A stretch of 51,282 nt of DNA, taken from the NCBI GenBank assembly GCA_003254885.1, contig QANT01006109.1:1-51282 (forward strand), in the 5' to 3' direction. Positions 36,461 to 48,363 of the stretch are shown in pieces (position 1 is the stretch's first letter; each line of letters starts with the position of its first letter). The DNA is from Purshia tridentata (lineage: Eukaryota; Streptophyta; Magnoliopsida; Rosales; Rosaceae). Both the position numbers and the translations under genes were made by a program. Under the pieces are notes generated by a model. It was not told the DNA's origin. It saw only the letters and a program-made list of their open reading frames with translations, and ran no database searches.

Positions 36461-38021
36461 TGTATAAATTGGTTAATTGAAGCTTTTTTCGTGCCAACGG
36501 TACTGGTTGATTCGACTAGTTGCGATATTTGTCTCAACCCCTGTGGGCTTAATTTGTAGGCTTTTTGTCAGTACTGAGCGATCTAGTGGTTCATTGAACT
36601 TTGACCCAATCTGGTGGGCTGGGCTGGGTGACCTATATTGCAGTCGTGAGAGATTCTTTGGACAAACAAGAGTTCTATATGAACATCTAAGGTTGATCAA
36701 TCCTCCAAAGGCCAGGGGCCCTACATTTGGGGCAAGCCCTAGGGTTGATCAATGGCTAGATACGAAGTCAAAATGATACGACTGGATTGTCAAAAACAAT
36801 TACCAATGTGTAAAGGATTTAGTAATTTTGTTGTATTTTTTTTTTTTTGGTATTGCACAAGCTTTACAAAATTGAGAAATTGATTTCTTTCCAAGTGTTG
36901 AGGAATTAAACCACGCACTGCCAGCCTGTAGGAGTTGCAACTTTTACAACTCTCACATCCATTGTGAATATCTGAGATTGGAGACCTTTCTATAGATTGT
37001 TCAGAAAATCAAAGAAAGATAAAAAATCATTTGGAGGAAAAAAAAAAATGGATTGTTTCACATTTCCCTGAAGAATAACGTGTGCTACTTAACAAAATCC
37101 TGGGAATATTTGCAGGCAACCCCTACAGCTCGTTTCCACAGTCAATTCCTTTCATGCATAATATGAATACTTCATGGTATATTGGTATGTACTATAAGTC
37201 GCCTAATTAAGTGCTTAAAAACTCACATCTGCATGCAATCTTACAGTGCAGGACATCAAGATCTATGATGTAAAATTAGTGATACCAAAACTTAGGGATT
37301 GCGAGAGCTTCAATGTTTATAGTAGCAGGGGCAAAGTCTTCAGGGTGTGGCATGTCTTTTTCTTTTCTCTTCCCTTTTTTCCTTTATGAGGCTCAGTGGT
37401 GAGCTATATTACTTGATATGCTTGACATGATATAGGATACCTTAAGAGCAGCTATATGCCTAAATCATATGAGAACTAAAGGGCACCAGCACGTCCTCAA
37501 GGAAAAAATCTTGTATGCGGGTCTCTCACATTCAACCCTTCATGTGCTCGTCACATGACCAATTATATGCAATGTTGTACACAAATTTGTAGTCCTAATG
37601 ACAGCAACTGACCAAGGTGTGATAACATGCCCCCAATGGGCATGACCAGGATTCAATGTTCTGGTTATAACCTCTGTTTTCCTAGGAAATAATCATAGTA
37701 AAAGTTCACATGCATTCACGGCTTTAAACACACGCATTTACAATGCAATTCAGAAATTTCATTCAGAAAAAGATTTAATGCTTCTAAGTTTTCTAACAAT
37801 AATCACATTTGTTTTGGTACATTAAACATGAATGAAGTACTCATCTTATCACAGCAGTTGCTTAAGTATGATATGCAATAGCATTAAAAATCATGTAAGA
37901 AGTTTCATACAACAAAAAAGATATAGGCAGAGACAGAAGGAGCTCCGAAATCCCAAGCAACAAGTCAGAAAATGAAGCACCCCACAAAATTCCTATGTAA
38001 AAGCAATGCTTAGTTCTGATG
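36461..38021. other. Intergenic region downstream of YIP4
   Basis: A GC-richer block at 36480-36780 beside the MITE is open in both directions for 70-100 codons and may be an old retroelement scrap, but no motif is recognisable. The rest, towards the 3' end of YIP4, shows nothing definable. Confidence 0.35.
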
Positions 38022-39414
38022 CTAATCAATGGCAATGATGAGAAAACCAACAGATACATACAGTAGGAAAACGGGGTAAAGCGCGAGGGCTTTTCTCCTA
38101 GGGTTGACAGCTGAACTCATAAAAGGATAGGCAGACCAAGAACTCCATGCCAATGTTACGCTCACCACAACAACCTTCAATATCACATTGTCCTTCATCA
38201 TACAGATTATGGCTCCAATGTCCAGAGGAAATAAGCAATAACCCAGCAGACTTAGGCTCTGGAAGAAAATTATGTGTCCACCCTGAAAAGACAACATTTT
38301 TAAGCTTCTTATTTTTGTAGGAGAATCATCTCATGCCAAAAATAACTAGCATTCTACATTTTCAGACCATAAATCAGGACTACAAATTCTACCTAATCAA
38401 CAGTCAGAATTCAATTCAGAGTCTGACAACATAACATGCTAACATACTGTATTGCTTCACACCACACGAGTTTCTTATCTTCTTCTATAGATACTACATG
38501 CAAGTAATATGTGGGGATTTACACAGAACTCTACCTAATCAACGATTCAGAGTTTGACAACATTCCAAGCTAACACCGCCCCAGAAAAATGCTCTATTTT
38601 TTTTTTTCACAATATATACTACATTCTAATGAAGGCATCTTAGTTTTATGGACATGAAAATTTTTGAGTTCCAAAACCCAACAGAAACAAATCAACATAA
38701 GTAGAGAGAGAGAGATGGGTAAGTACCAGTAGGAGTACATTCAATGTCAAAATGACAGCACCAGCAGCAAGCACAGCGAATGCAACAGCAAAAACCTCAG
38801 ACTGAAAACAATTTCAATTTTCCAATTCGTCACTCGATCATGTAAAACACAAGCTAATCATGAAATCAAATGAAAAAGAAAAAAAAAAGCCCATGAAAGA
38901 TGATCACCTTCTTTACGGAAGCAGACCATGACAGCGTGAGACCCAGAAACACAATGAAGAAGAAGGGACCCCAAAGATCCCAATCCCTGAGAGCCTTTCC
39001 GGGGTCCTCACGATACGGGTTCGGAAACACCACCAGCTTCAAATTACTGACAATCCTGGATAAGTCCCTTTTGATGGTGTCCCAAACGGGCTCCGTTAAG
39101 GTGTTGGGCGGGGACCCGAACCCAGAAGCGGAGACGTTGGGGTTGGGGCCGTTGTTGGCGGAGGAAATTGGGGGAGGGGCGGGGACAGATGGCGGCTTCT
39201 TATTGGCGGAGAAGGCGGGGGCAGAGGGAGTGGGGAGGTTGGATTGCATGAAGGGAGAGGAGGAGACGGGGATGGAGGCGCGTGGGGGACTGGGGGGTTT
39301 GGCGGGGAGAACGCTGGAGGGACCCACACTGGCGTTGATCAGATTCTCGATCTCGTCGATGTCGGATTGGGACGACGGGTGGAGTGGAACGGTGTCGCTG
39401 TGGGAATGCGACAT
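38022..39414 (-). CDS. YIP4: YIP4-type Yip1 family integral membrane protein
   Basis: Three exons (38908-39414, 38727-38801, 38022-38282), 280 aa. The cytosolic N-terminus starts [18 protein letters not shown], carries the family signature [11 protein letters not shown] and a Pro/Ser-rich linker, then [20 protein letters not shown] and the Yip1 motif [20 protein letters not shown]. About five membrane segments follow, covering [30 protein letters not shown], the [19 protein letters not shown] region and [16 protein letters not shown] at the end. Arabidopsis YIP4a/b (At2g18840, At4g30260) work with ECHIDNA at the trans-Golgi network in secretion of wall polysaccharide. I chose the ATG at 39414 because the product matches the family start. 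The frame stays open upstream to an ATG at 39585 through the TTC repeat, but that extension is most likely 5'UTR. Confidence 0.95.
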
Positions 39415-39447
39415 TTTTGGATCTGGTGGTGAAGAAAGCGCAGAGCT

Positions 39448-39493
39448 GAAGAAGAAGAAGAAGAAGAAGAAGAAGAAGAAGAAGAAGAAGAAG
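39448..39493. repeat. (GAA)n/(TTC)n microsatellite in the YIP4 leader
   Basis: About 15 uninterrupted GAA units on the plus strand. On the coding strand they are (TTC)n, located 34-79 bp before the YIP4 ATG and in frame with it, so translation from the upstream ATG would give a poly-phenylalanine run. Confidence 0.9.
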
Positions 39494-40405
39494 GGGGTAG
39501 TAGATCTACTGATTTGAGCAAGAGAGAGGTGTTCGTGAAGGAAATGGGAATTTCGGTTAAACGTCGTCGTTTGGGGATTGACCAAATATTTAATGAATTA
39601 ATAAATCAACTAAACGTGCGGAAGGGAAAATGTGACCTTACTGCTTAGGACCGTGTTAATTAGGTGGCCCCACTTAGAAAGGTTGATGTTTCCACGTCAC
39701 TCAGATAATCCAAGTAGAATCTGAATCAAATGAAATTAATTGGAGAGGTAATTCAATCCAATTACAATCCAAATCTAGTGATCGTTAAATTAACAAAACA
39801 AATATAAATGTTAATAGATCCAATCCAATAATAATAATTCAATATAATTTAATTTAATATATAAGTTTTTTATATTTATTTATTTTTATAATAGCCCTTC
39901 TGTTCGTTTTTTAAATCGTAATTTTCCCACTTTAATCCATTCCGTTTATTCTGTTTTCATTTGTGTTAAAATTGATCACATGACATGGCTACTTTTTTAA
40001 GGGTATGGACTAAGGAGAATCAAGTACAAATGAAAGAGTAACCCTAAGAATGCAAGAAGATCAAAATGGAGTTTCTCCAAGTAAAGCACTAGGGAATCAA
40101 ATAAATTAAACACAACTCTACTAGACATGACAAAGCAAATACGCAGTAGTCTTAGGCATTCATCGTTGACATAAACCTTTTTGCACCCGAAAATACACAC
40201 AGCTTAGGCATTGAGGAAATTCAAAGACTAACTGTTATTAATATGGATTTTCCAAAACTGGGTCCAATTCCCAAACAATGCTGTGAAAAATTTATCAGTA
40301 CACCAAATCTTTTAGTTTTCCAATATACTCCTTGACTTCAGGGGAAAAAAATGTAACAAGATCAAAGGTTTTCCAATTTGCAGTGCAAAGACCAAAGTGC
40401 ACATA
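39494..40405. other. Intergenic region between YIP4 and VDAC
   Basis: Promoter side of YIP4 followed by the 3' flank of the porin gene, both on the minus strand. AT-rich in the middle (39720-39900). No gene seen. Confidence 0.5.
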
Positions 40406-43400
40406 TCAAGGCTTCAGTGCAAGGGCAAGACCTAACTTTGAGGAAGCGTTAACTGCCTTTGAGTCATACTCAGCCGAAAAAGAGATTAGTGATTTTGGTC
40501 TCCATTCACGCTGCCATAGCATGGCAGCTTTGCCATTGTCAGAGAATCGTGTTTTTACCACATTGAATGGATCAAGTACATGAGAGCTTCCGAGGGTAAA
40601 ACTGTTCTCCAAGGTGGAAAATTTATGAGTCAGTTCAGCTGCAACTGTAGTTCCATTGCATGAGTCAACGGCATGAATGTATGATGCCTTCAACGCTTGT
40701 CCTTTGTCCATCCTGCATCAACAAACATGAGCTCCAGTTTCAATGCCAAAGCATTAAGCAATTAACACAGTGAAATAAACCTAGTGTAACTACTACATAT
40801 GTATCCTCACCCCCGGTACACTTAAACTGCCAACGGACAGGCAAGGAGTTAGTCCACTCATAGATATCCATGCAGAGGAAAACATTGATAATTGCCTGAA
40901 AACTTGGTTAAGAGAACTTGTAAATTTGTGTTTTTTTAAATTGTATGACATAAAATGCAAGGTCCTAAAACCATGCATCCTTTATTGGAAGCAGAGATCT
41001 GAGGTTCAATCAACTATAGGTGGGAGTTTGTGGGGCTTGGGATTCTTCAATCATTTGGCCAATAGGAACTGCAAGAGAATGAGGGATCCAATCAATGGAT
41101 TCCTAACTAGCACCAAGATAAGTAGCATAATAATGACTTGGGAAAAATGACTCACCATGCCCATATCAGACACATCAAACTCATGTTAACTTATGATAAC
41201 ATGCTGTGAATTTATTATAACAGACATTCGAGAAATAGACACATGAAGAAACAAATTCACATGCAAGGCAAATTTTTTATAGGTAAATGAGGGGTGCGAC
41301 AGGAATTCCAGGGTGGTCATGGATCCACAGAAACATAAAATTTAGAACAGGAAGAAAGAAACAGGCATAATTACTTTTACAAACAGAGAAACTGAGGTTT
41401 TATCAAAACTTACAACAAAAGTGCGGCGGAGAAATCTGGCTTGTTCAAGCTAATCCCATAATTATATTTGGTCAACAAAGAGGATGCTGTGTCAAATCCA
41501 ATTTCACCACCCACACTAAAATCCTTACTTCCAATTGTTGCTGATAGTTCCAGAAGAGGGGTTGGGTTCAGGCCAATGCTGGACTCAATGGCTGCATGAG
41601 GATGAACGTACTGCACGTCCAGCTGCAATTATATGAATAAATAGTCAAGAATTTGCCAGCAATCCTGAATTAGACATTAATTTTCGCATTATACCATTGG
41701 GAGCCACCATCTTTAAAATATTATAATCCTGAATTTAATAATTGCACACACAAACATGTCTATAAATCTAAATTTATTTATAGTTAGACGTGTGTGATAA
41801 ATACAACTTCATACACAAAAATAAATGTCTCTCTAAACATAACTTTACAGAAGAAATGAGTTTATTAATAGCCAGGTTGGGAGCGGCGCAGCCAGTACAT
41901 ATTTATACCACCAATACCACACTTGCTGGAAAAAATAGAAAAAGAAAAAATGAATACTGGGGTGGATCCCACAACCACAATTCGGATGCCCACCCCCCAG
42001 AAAAAGAAAAGAATTATAATGAGAATTCCATGAATCTGAATATGACTTAAATTAAAGCAGGTGTTGACAATCAAAGAAGCAAGTTTGGGCTAAAGGGAGC
42101 TGTAATGAGATTAACAACTGTTTGGAGTCCAAACAAAATATATTATAAAAAAAATTTAAATAAATACTGGAAACACAGTTACTGTTTATGAGGACCCAAA
42201 ACACAGACACAGACGAAACCACATAACCAACAGCTCTACGACCATAAATTTTTTTCTGTGTTATTCAATTTTTTCCCCTGTTCTATTAGCTGAATTTCAC
42301 TGACCTTGCCAGATTTGTGATCAGGTATTTTGAAGCTAAATGCTGCTTTCGTGCTTGGCAAGACATCACTAACGGTCACTTTTGTAGACACCTGGAAAGA
42401 ATTAAAAGCATAAAATTAAAGATACAGTTGAGGTCATATATGAAATACATAAAGAAATGCCATAAACGCAAAAGATGGAGCATTAGCCAAATATACTCAC
42501 AATTACAGGGAGAATATGCATTATACTCTAAATAGATACATGGAAAATAAAAAATAGTTTACTCAAAAAAAAAAAATTTATTACATTAGAATAAGTATCA
42601 ACTTTCACATCCACAGTAGTGCTTCCACTCTTGTACAGGGTATTTATATCACCAACAAAAATTTGATCCCTCTTCAAACCATTAGCTGTAAGTCCCTGCC
42701 ATATTGAAGATAACAAGCCAGATTAGTCATAATAATTAAATGGAGAAATATAAATCACTTTCTAAGAGCAAATAAAAAAATATAGCAAATATATTTCTTA
42801 GTGTAAGCCTCCATTATTTTCTCACATTTCTTCAATGCCCAAATACACCAATTCTTTTGCTAACCACTTAAGGTTGAAAAGTACTTGTAGAATACATAGC
42901 AGAGAACAATACTAGGCATCATTACCAAATCAAAAGGGAAAAAAAAACAAAAACAAAACGAATATGATGAATGACAACAAAGAACTGCATGCACATAAAC
43001 ACCTAAGAGAAGAATAATTAGCTAAGCAACTTAAAATGAGTTATGCACACCTAAGCGACTTAAAATGGGGGACACACATTCAAGGGTTGGATTTTACTTC
43101 AATGAATTATTGATTTCACAATTGTGTTAAATCCAACCATTAAATGTGTTGTCCCTCACTTGTCTCTCATTCTAAGTCACTTAGGTGAGCATTACTGGTT
43201 ACAAGTTACTAAAAGGCTGTGAGAAACAGTAGAGAAGTTTAGTCAAGATACATAGCCTTGAAGGAAGACAATGATGAGAGAGTTACGGTAGAAGGGATGC
43301 ATAGACTAAAATTTGAAATTCATTGCCACACAATTTATATGGCATATGAAAAGGAGTCCCAACCACAAGAAAAACAAATGTTGGGAAAGGTAAATACAAA

Positions 43401-44512
43401 TACAAGCTCTAGAAAGTAATGCAAAACTGTGGAAAACAATATTACAAATATGGTGAAAACTGGTGCTCTTTTTGCATGCTGGTAGGTATAAGTGGGTAAA
43501 ATAAAATGTGGGCAATAACAATCTAAACGTTCGTGTCAATTTAAGGCATTATTACAGGAATCTTGGCAAACAGATGCTGGGAACAACCAAAATTAAAATT
43601 GACTGAAGAACTACGTATGGAGGCATGCACTCAAACTTGTTTTAATGTCAGATTTACTAGTCTGTACAAAGTACCTTTGCCACTGCCACACAGATCAACA
43701 CAAGTAAACTGTTGGTTATTAGAACTTGAATGTAGAATCTCTGGGAGTTTGTTACACTGTTTAACTGTTTTGATGATATCCAACATTCTTGTTGAATTGA
43801 CAATAAATAGTGGAAGGAAAAGGAAGGGAATGTAATAAACAACCAATACTCTTCTTTTTTCGCTGAGGCTAGTAACAATTATTTGTATTTTAAAATCAAA
43901 TAACTATAAAGCAACGACAGAACCCTGCCATGCCATGAAAGAGTCGAATATAACAGCATAAATGTTTAACTCTCCAGTAAACAAATCAAACAGCTAAAAT
44001 AAAATAAAAAGAAGTTAGAAATTGGAAAAAGTAACCTAAAATTTTGAGAATGGAATTAGATATACCAGCCCAGTAGAGCCCACCACTGATAAGGTAAACT
44101 TTTGGTCAAAGTTGTAATCTTTGGTCAAGAGGTCTGCATAAAGGCAAGGAACATTATGAAAATCTTAAATTACTACTTGAAAGAAAAATACTGCAGCTCA
44201 AAATGAAAAAACCAACATTTAATCATCAAACATGAGACAAGAAATAAAAAATTCTATGAGAACACAAAGCAAGTAAAGAGAACAACAAGCTACATTAAAA
44301 TTATTGTCTTTGCCATTATGTGGCTTCCACTTTTGGCTATTACAAAATTATGTTTAAAGCTGTTTTGCACAAACTATGGTCCAAGCATTTAAGCCAATGC
44401 AAAAAAATATCTAAATAAACTTTTGCTTGCTAACTTTCACGCAGAAAATCTGAAACTTGATACCTTTTGCTTTTTTGCCGATATCTGAAAATGGTGCTGG
44501 ACTGCTGCCCAT
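40406..44512 (-). CDS. VDAC4: Voltage-dependent anion channel, VDAC4-like
   Basis: Six coding exons: 44464-44512, 44066-44133, 42585-42695, 42305-42391, 41414-41622 and 40406-40712. They give 276 aa, the normal porin length. The N-terminal helix MGSSPAPFSDIGKKAKDLLT is followed by the beta-barrel strands, with family landmarks TANGLKRDQIFVGDI, KIPDHKSGKLDVQYVHPHAA, IGLNPTPLLELSATIGS, FTLGSSHVLDPFNVVKTRFS, REWRPKSLISFSAEYDSKAV and the end strand KLGLALALKP. It exchanges metabolites across the outer mitochondrial membrane. The start MGSSPAPF and the HPHA segment point to the Arabidopsis VDAC4/VDAC2 type rather than VDAC1. Exon 5 joins exon 6 inside codon 2/1, so LLL is followed by MDKG. A MITE sits in the intron between exons 2 and 3. 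An intron also interrupts the 5'UTR (next entry). Confidence 0.95.
43044..43191. mobile_element. MITE inside a VDAC intron, TTA target-site duplication
   Basis: A 148-bp element with long imperfect terminal inverted repeats. The left end is TGCACACCTAAGCGACTTAA, and the right end reads TGCTCACCTAAGTGACTTAG on the other strand. The inner TTGGATTT matches AAATCCAA. It is flanked by TTA on both sides (43041-43043 and 43192-43194), as expected for PIF/Harbinger-type elements. The bases just left (CTAAGCAACTTAAAATGAG) repeat part of the terminus. The terminal bases are not the classic Harbinger GGG start, so the superfamily is uncertain. Confidence 0.75.
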
Positions 44513-45660
44513 AGTTACTAAGAACTGGGGAAAAAAAAAGGTGTTAAACCCTAAGTCAAAAGTGAGAAAACATGAGTTGCTAATACAAATAAAGTTTGAA
44601 TTATGCAAGAAGAATCCTGGTACTCGTGGGAAAATTTATATTAAAGAAGCAAAAGCATGAAAAATCAATAATAAATGCAATGCACTACCCACCAGAAAAT
44701 ACGCAATGCATCAGCATATTAGAGTACAAATATTGTGCTCTAACTTATCTTGGTGCATGGGATATTGGAGCAAAAGTTAACATTTTTTAGCAGGGTATAT
44801 TGGTCATCACCAAAGAAAAAAAAAAACCATTTTTACAATCAGAGCACTTACAAATGATTCTAATGGAAAAATCAGGACTTTTTTCAAATCGATAATATAT
44901 TAAACTTTTGATACCTCGACACAAGAAAACCAATAAATTCCTAGTTGATGACCTATTTTACAGGAGTAAGATAAGATTAATATCTTACTGAAGCGCTAAA
45001 GGATATAATGTACACTAGTTTTCCACAGACCTTAGTCTACATAATTTTTACCGAAACACCGAGATCTTAGCACCCAAGTGGTTTTTCATACAACACCACT
45101 AACATTTTGTCATTTCAGTGCCTTTAAGATCACTTCAACTTACTCCCAAAATGCCACTGAGCCTAAACTTCTTATAAACCCAGTAACCCAAATAAAATTC
45201 AAATCCAAATCTGACCCATACTAACGCAGCAAACCAGCATTTACTGGGTCCATTCAAACTCACACCACAGCCCAAAAACACAAAAGTAAAATGACCCTCT
45301 AACACCATCCCAATTAAATCAGAGAGCGCCTTTCAAGGGTCCTTCGATTTTTTCTCACAACCACAGACTACCCAACTCACAGATTAAGAGAAACTATCCA
45401 AAAACCGAAACACACACATTGGTGTTTCTAACAAAGCAAAGAAAAGCAATCGCATAAGCGAAAATAAAATTAGATTTGATTATTATGACTTTGAAATGAA
45501 GCTCAAATACATATACGCTGAGAGCTAAAGCAAGATTCAGAGAGAGAGAGTGAGAGAGAGAGAGAGAGTCAATCTTACAGAGGCGGATGATCGCCGACAA
45601 ACCCTGAAATCGCCGGTTGACTGCTGAATGGTGAAGAGTGAATAGAGAGTGAATATAAAT
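44513..45660 (-). other. VDAC 5'UTR intron and first exon
   Basis: An acceptor (TTTTTTCCCCAG|TTCTTAGTAACT) lies just before the ATG at 44512. A matching donor (CCTCT|GTAAGATTG) lies at 45579/45578, so the 5'UTR is split by an intron of about 1.05 kb. The noncoding first exon is GC-richer (45579 to about 45660). A (GA)n run at 45539-45568 lies in the intron beside the donor. First-exon limits are inferred. Confidence 0.7.
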
Positions 45661-46330
45661 TGTGGGTTTTTTCGGAGTGTGGTGCGCAAGAAAAGAGTGA
45701 GGCCTTGGCAAAGGACTCGAAGAGCCAGCCAGTGTACAGGGTTTAATGTGATTACCTGCGACAGAGCGCAGGGTAGAGGGGTCGAATTTGGAATTTGATT
45801 GGAGGGTGGGGTTGCGTGGCGGGTTTTTATTGGTTGGTGAGATGGAGGGGTAGGTGTGAAAGAGGGATTTTGACTACGGCGTAGACTGGATTTACCAGAA
45901 AGACAGGAGTAAACCGTGAAATGACGTTTTCGCGAGATATTCGGTAGCTGCGATTCGATTGCCGCTTCATTTCATTGCGTGACTTCGTTGGCATCGGTAC
46001 GAGTTTTGTTTATTTCTCGATTAGAAAAAGAAACTACACTTTGGGGTCATTCTTTTTTTTTTCGGCCAGGATGGTTCCTTATTCTTTAATTTGTGTGAAA
46101 ATTAATATTTTGAAAAATCAAAATAAAACTTTTGAAAAAAGAAATTTAATTTCTCATCTATATTCAAAATGGGTTTTTTTTTCAGATTAAAAATATAAAT
46201 ACATGAATAGTAATAATCAAGTGCCTATCCCAAGCCAATGCTCATTATGCTCTTGTCGAGTAATATACTAATACGTGCCTAAATGCCTAATAAGCTCGCC
46301 TTCAGCGCAATATAAGCAATTCTGCTCACT
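45661..46330. other. Intergenic region between divergent VDAC and RPS7
   Basis: VDAC (minus) and RPS7 (plus) are arranged head to head with about 1.7 kb between their leaders. This part holds the VDAC promoter. Nothing further is seen here; the repeat pair starts at 46331. Confidence 0.5.
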
Positions 46331-47205
46331 TATACAGTTTTCGGAACCCATTTTCCACGAAGACACATGATTGTCCCATGAAAGTCATATGCCACCCCCC
46401 ACGTCCTAAATGGGCCTAAAGGTAGCAGCTTAGCGCCCCATAAGTGTTAGCGTCGTAGCATTTTTTTTCTTTATTTTTTGTTCATTTAAAAGATTCAAAC
46501 TCTAGACTTAACCTAATTCTAATCCTTATCTCATCTACTATCACTACTTGAGCTTACCCCCAAAGGCCCATTATGAGCATACAAGCAGAAAACATCACTT
46601 TGTGCAAGGAATTATAATAGCTCATTAATGGGTGAATCATCAATTGCGTTGGACTTGTTTCAACCTCTTGGATCTAATGATATTTTTGTTTTCTAAAATT
46701 TCACCTTATAAGACCTCGAAACTCCCAATTTATGAAAAAACACTTGTAGTAGCCCGACCTCTCGGATCTCAGGTGTTGGTTTTGAATCACAAGTACTGAG
46801 TCTCAAATCTTATATATTGGGTGTTGGGTTCCAAGTGGGTCTTGGGTACTAGGTCTCGAGTGTCTGCTTTAAGTCCTAGGTATTGGGTTCGAGTGCTGAG
46901 TAATGGGTCTAAATCTCGAATCCTGTATGTTTTTGTTTAAGTTTTAATAAAGTTACATTTGAAGAAATTTTTAAATAACTCTAAATTAAGTGGAACTTTG
47001 AGATGAGATTTGGGACTCTCAAACTTCATCTTCAAATTCCACTAGCATTTGACAAATCCCTAAATTTGGTTCTCAAAAAAAGTACTTTGGAATTTGGAAA
47101 TCTCCTCAAGTCGACCCCAAAATTGATATTCAAATTTTGCATCCAAACACGCCTCCAGCCAACCATATAATATAATAAGATCTCAGTGGGCGTTTGAGTG
47201 CAATA
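46331..47205. repeat. Repeat family, copy A (interrupted)
   Basis: It matches copy B (50573-51098) in two blocks. Block one is 46331-46390 (CAGTTTTCGGAACCCATTTT). Block two is 46739-47205 (CACTTGTAGTAGCCCGACCT, the GGTCTCGAGT echoes, then CAAATTAAGTGG-like and TCTCAAACTTCATCTTCAAA). About 348 bp that is absent from copy B lies between the blocks. The right ends fade at the shared AAGATCTCAGT(G/A)GGCGTTTG. No coding domain or clear termini were found, so the class (transposon or segmental copy) is open. Confidence 0.75.
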
Positions 47206-47394
47206 AAAAAATATAGTCTCTGTCTATAGTGAAACTGTTTTATCACTGATTCACTGATAATCACCTTCTGATGTGTAAAACGAGCGGTCAAGATTCGATT
47301 CACAATATATCATCCCAGTTAATCCCGACCGTTCACGTGTACAAATAGGTCATCCCAGTCGTCCTTTCTATCCCATTTAACCATTTTTATTCCA

Positions 47395-47412
47395 AACGTT
47401 AGGGTTTCTCTG
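47395..47412 (+). promoter_or_regulatory. Telobox near the RPS7 start of transcription
   Basis: AACGTTAGGGTTTCTC contains the telobox (AAACCCTAA on the other strand) within the probable leader of RPS7, followed by another AGGGTTTT at 47434. Teloboxes near the start are common in plant ribosomal protein genes and support their coordinated expression. Confidence 0.6.
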
Positions 47413-48363
47413 AGTTGCCGAAACCAACAGTGTAGGGTTTTGTAGCCTCTCCAAGCAGCTCTCTCTTCCCGACTCACGATTCCCCTTCAGGTAAATCGAA
47501 TTCCCAATTCGTTTTCTTTAAGACATTTTATTACCTTCAAATCATTACTCTGTTTCCCGAGAAAGTGTAGGAACATTTTTCTTAAATTTTTTCCTCCGTA
47601 ATAAGCATGACTTTTTTTTCCCAATCGTTCCCAATGCTATAATGCTATAAAACCCTTGATATAGATATGTTTTAGTTTAGGGTTTTTAGTATTGGCTCTG
47701 TTAGTTGTACTGATTGCTGTGTTTTCTTTCTGGGAAAATAAGATAAACTAACTGGAGTTGATATATGCATGTTAGATATGCTTTTATATTTTTTGTGATT
47801 GAGATTTTGAAGAAGGTAATCTCTTTTTCTATACTTCGGCTGCTGCGATAAGTTTTAAAATGACCCTTTTTTTTTTTTAAATAACTTGAGCTTCCAAATT
47901 GCAAGTTATGCCCAAGCTAACAGAACTATTTGCATCAATAACGTTTAAGTTTTGAAAGCTATTTGTTAGTTTGCTCTGATTTTTACTCATTAGTATAATG
48001 ATTGTATTTGAAAAGAAAAAACTTTGTTTTCTGCTTCTTCTTTTTGGGGTTACTTTGTAATCAGGGATTATTTCCCATTTCAATGCATGCTTTATTTGAT
48101 GCCTGTACATTCGAGTTTATGTCCAAGATAAAGATTTCCGCCTTTACACTCTTTTTGTTTTTCTATTTTGTGATTTATCAACTATCAAATGAAGCTTTAT
48201 GGATTGATATAAAAATATTTTGAGTCTTTGTGCCATGGTTAGAATTGTTGGGAGCAAGTTTATTCCAAGTTCACCCAAAATATAAATTTTATCAATTATT
48301 TTATCTCTGTCAGCCAGAAATGCTAATTCTGTTTCATGCTACTGTTTAGTCAGATTTGTCAAG
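47400..48363 (+). other. RPS7 5'UTR with an intron
   Basis: The first, noncoding exon (about 47400-47490) ends TTCCCCTTCAG|GTAAATCG, a donor at 47491. The leader intron reaches to just before the ATG at 48364 (acceptor GTTTAG or TTAGTCAG at 48347-48353). The transcription start is inferred from the telobox region, not observed. Confidence 0.65.

Noticed and set aside
36473-36776. Opposed frames next to the Mutator-like MITE as a retroelement
   Set aside because: No reverse transcriptase, integrase or LTR motif could be found, so it is only noted as unassigned.
38900-39517. Plus-strand frame of 205 codons over YIP4
   Set aside because: It is antisense to YIP4 exon 1, whose minus-strand product matches the family along its full length. 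The poly-Lys tail is the GAA repeat.
46741-46930. Possible tRNA-like T-loop (GGGTTCGAGT)
   Set aside because: The motif recurs as part of a degenerate repeat in copies A and B, and no acceptor or anticodon stems can be formed around it.
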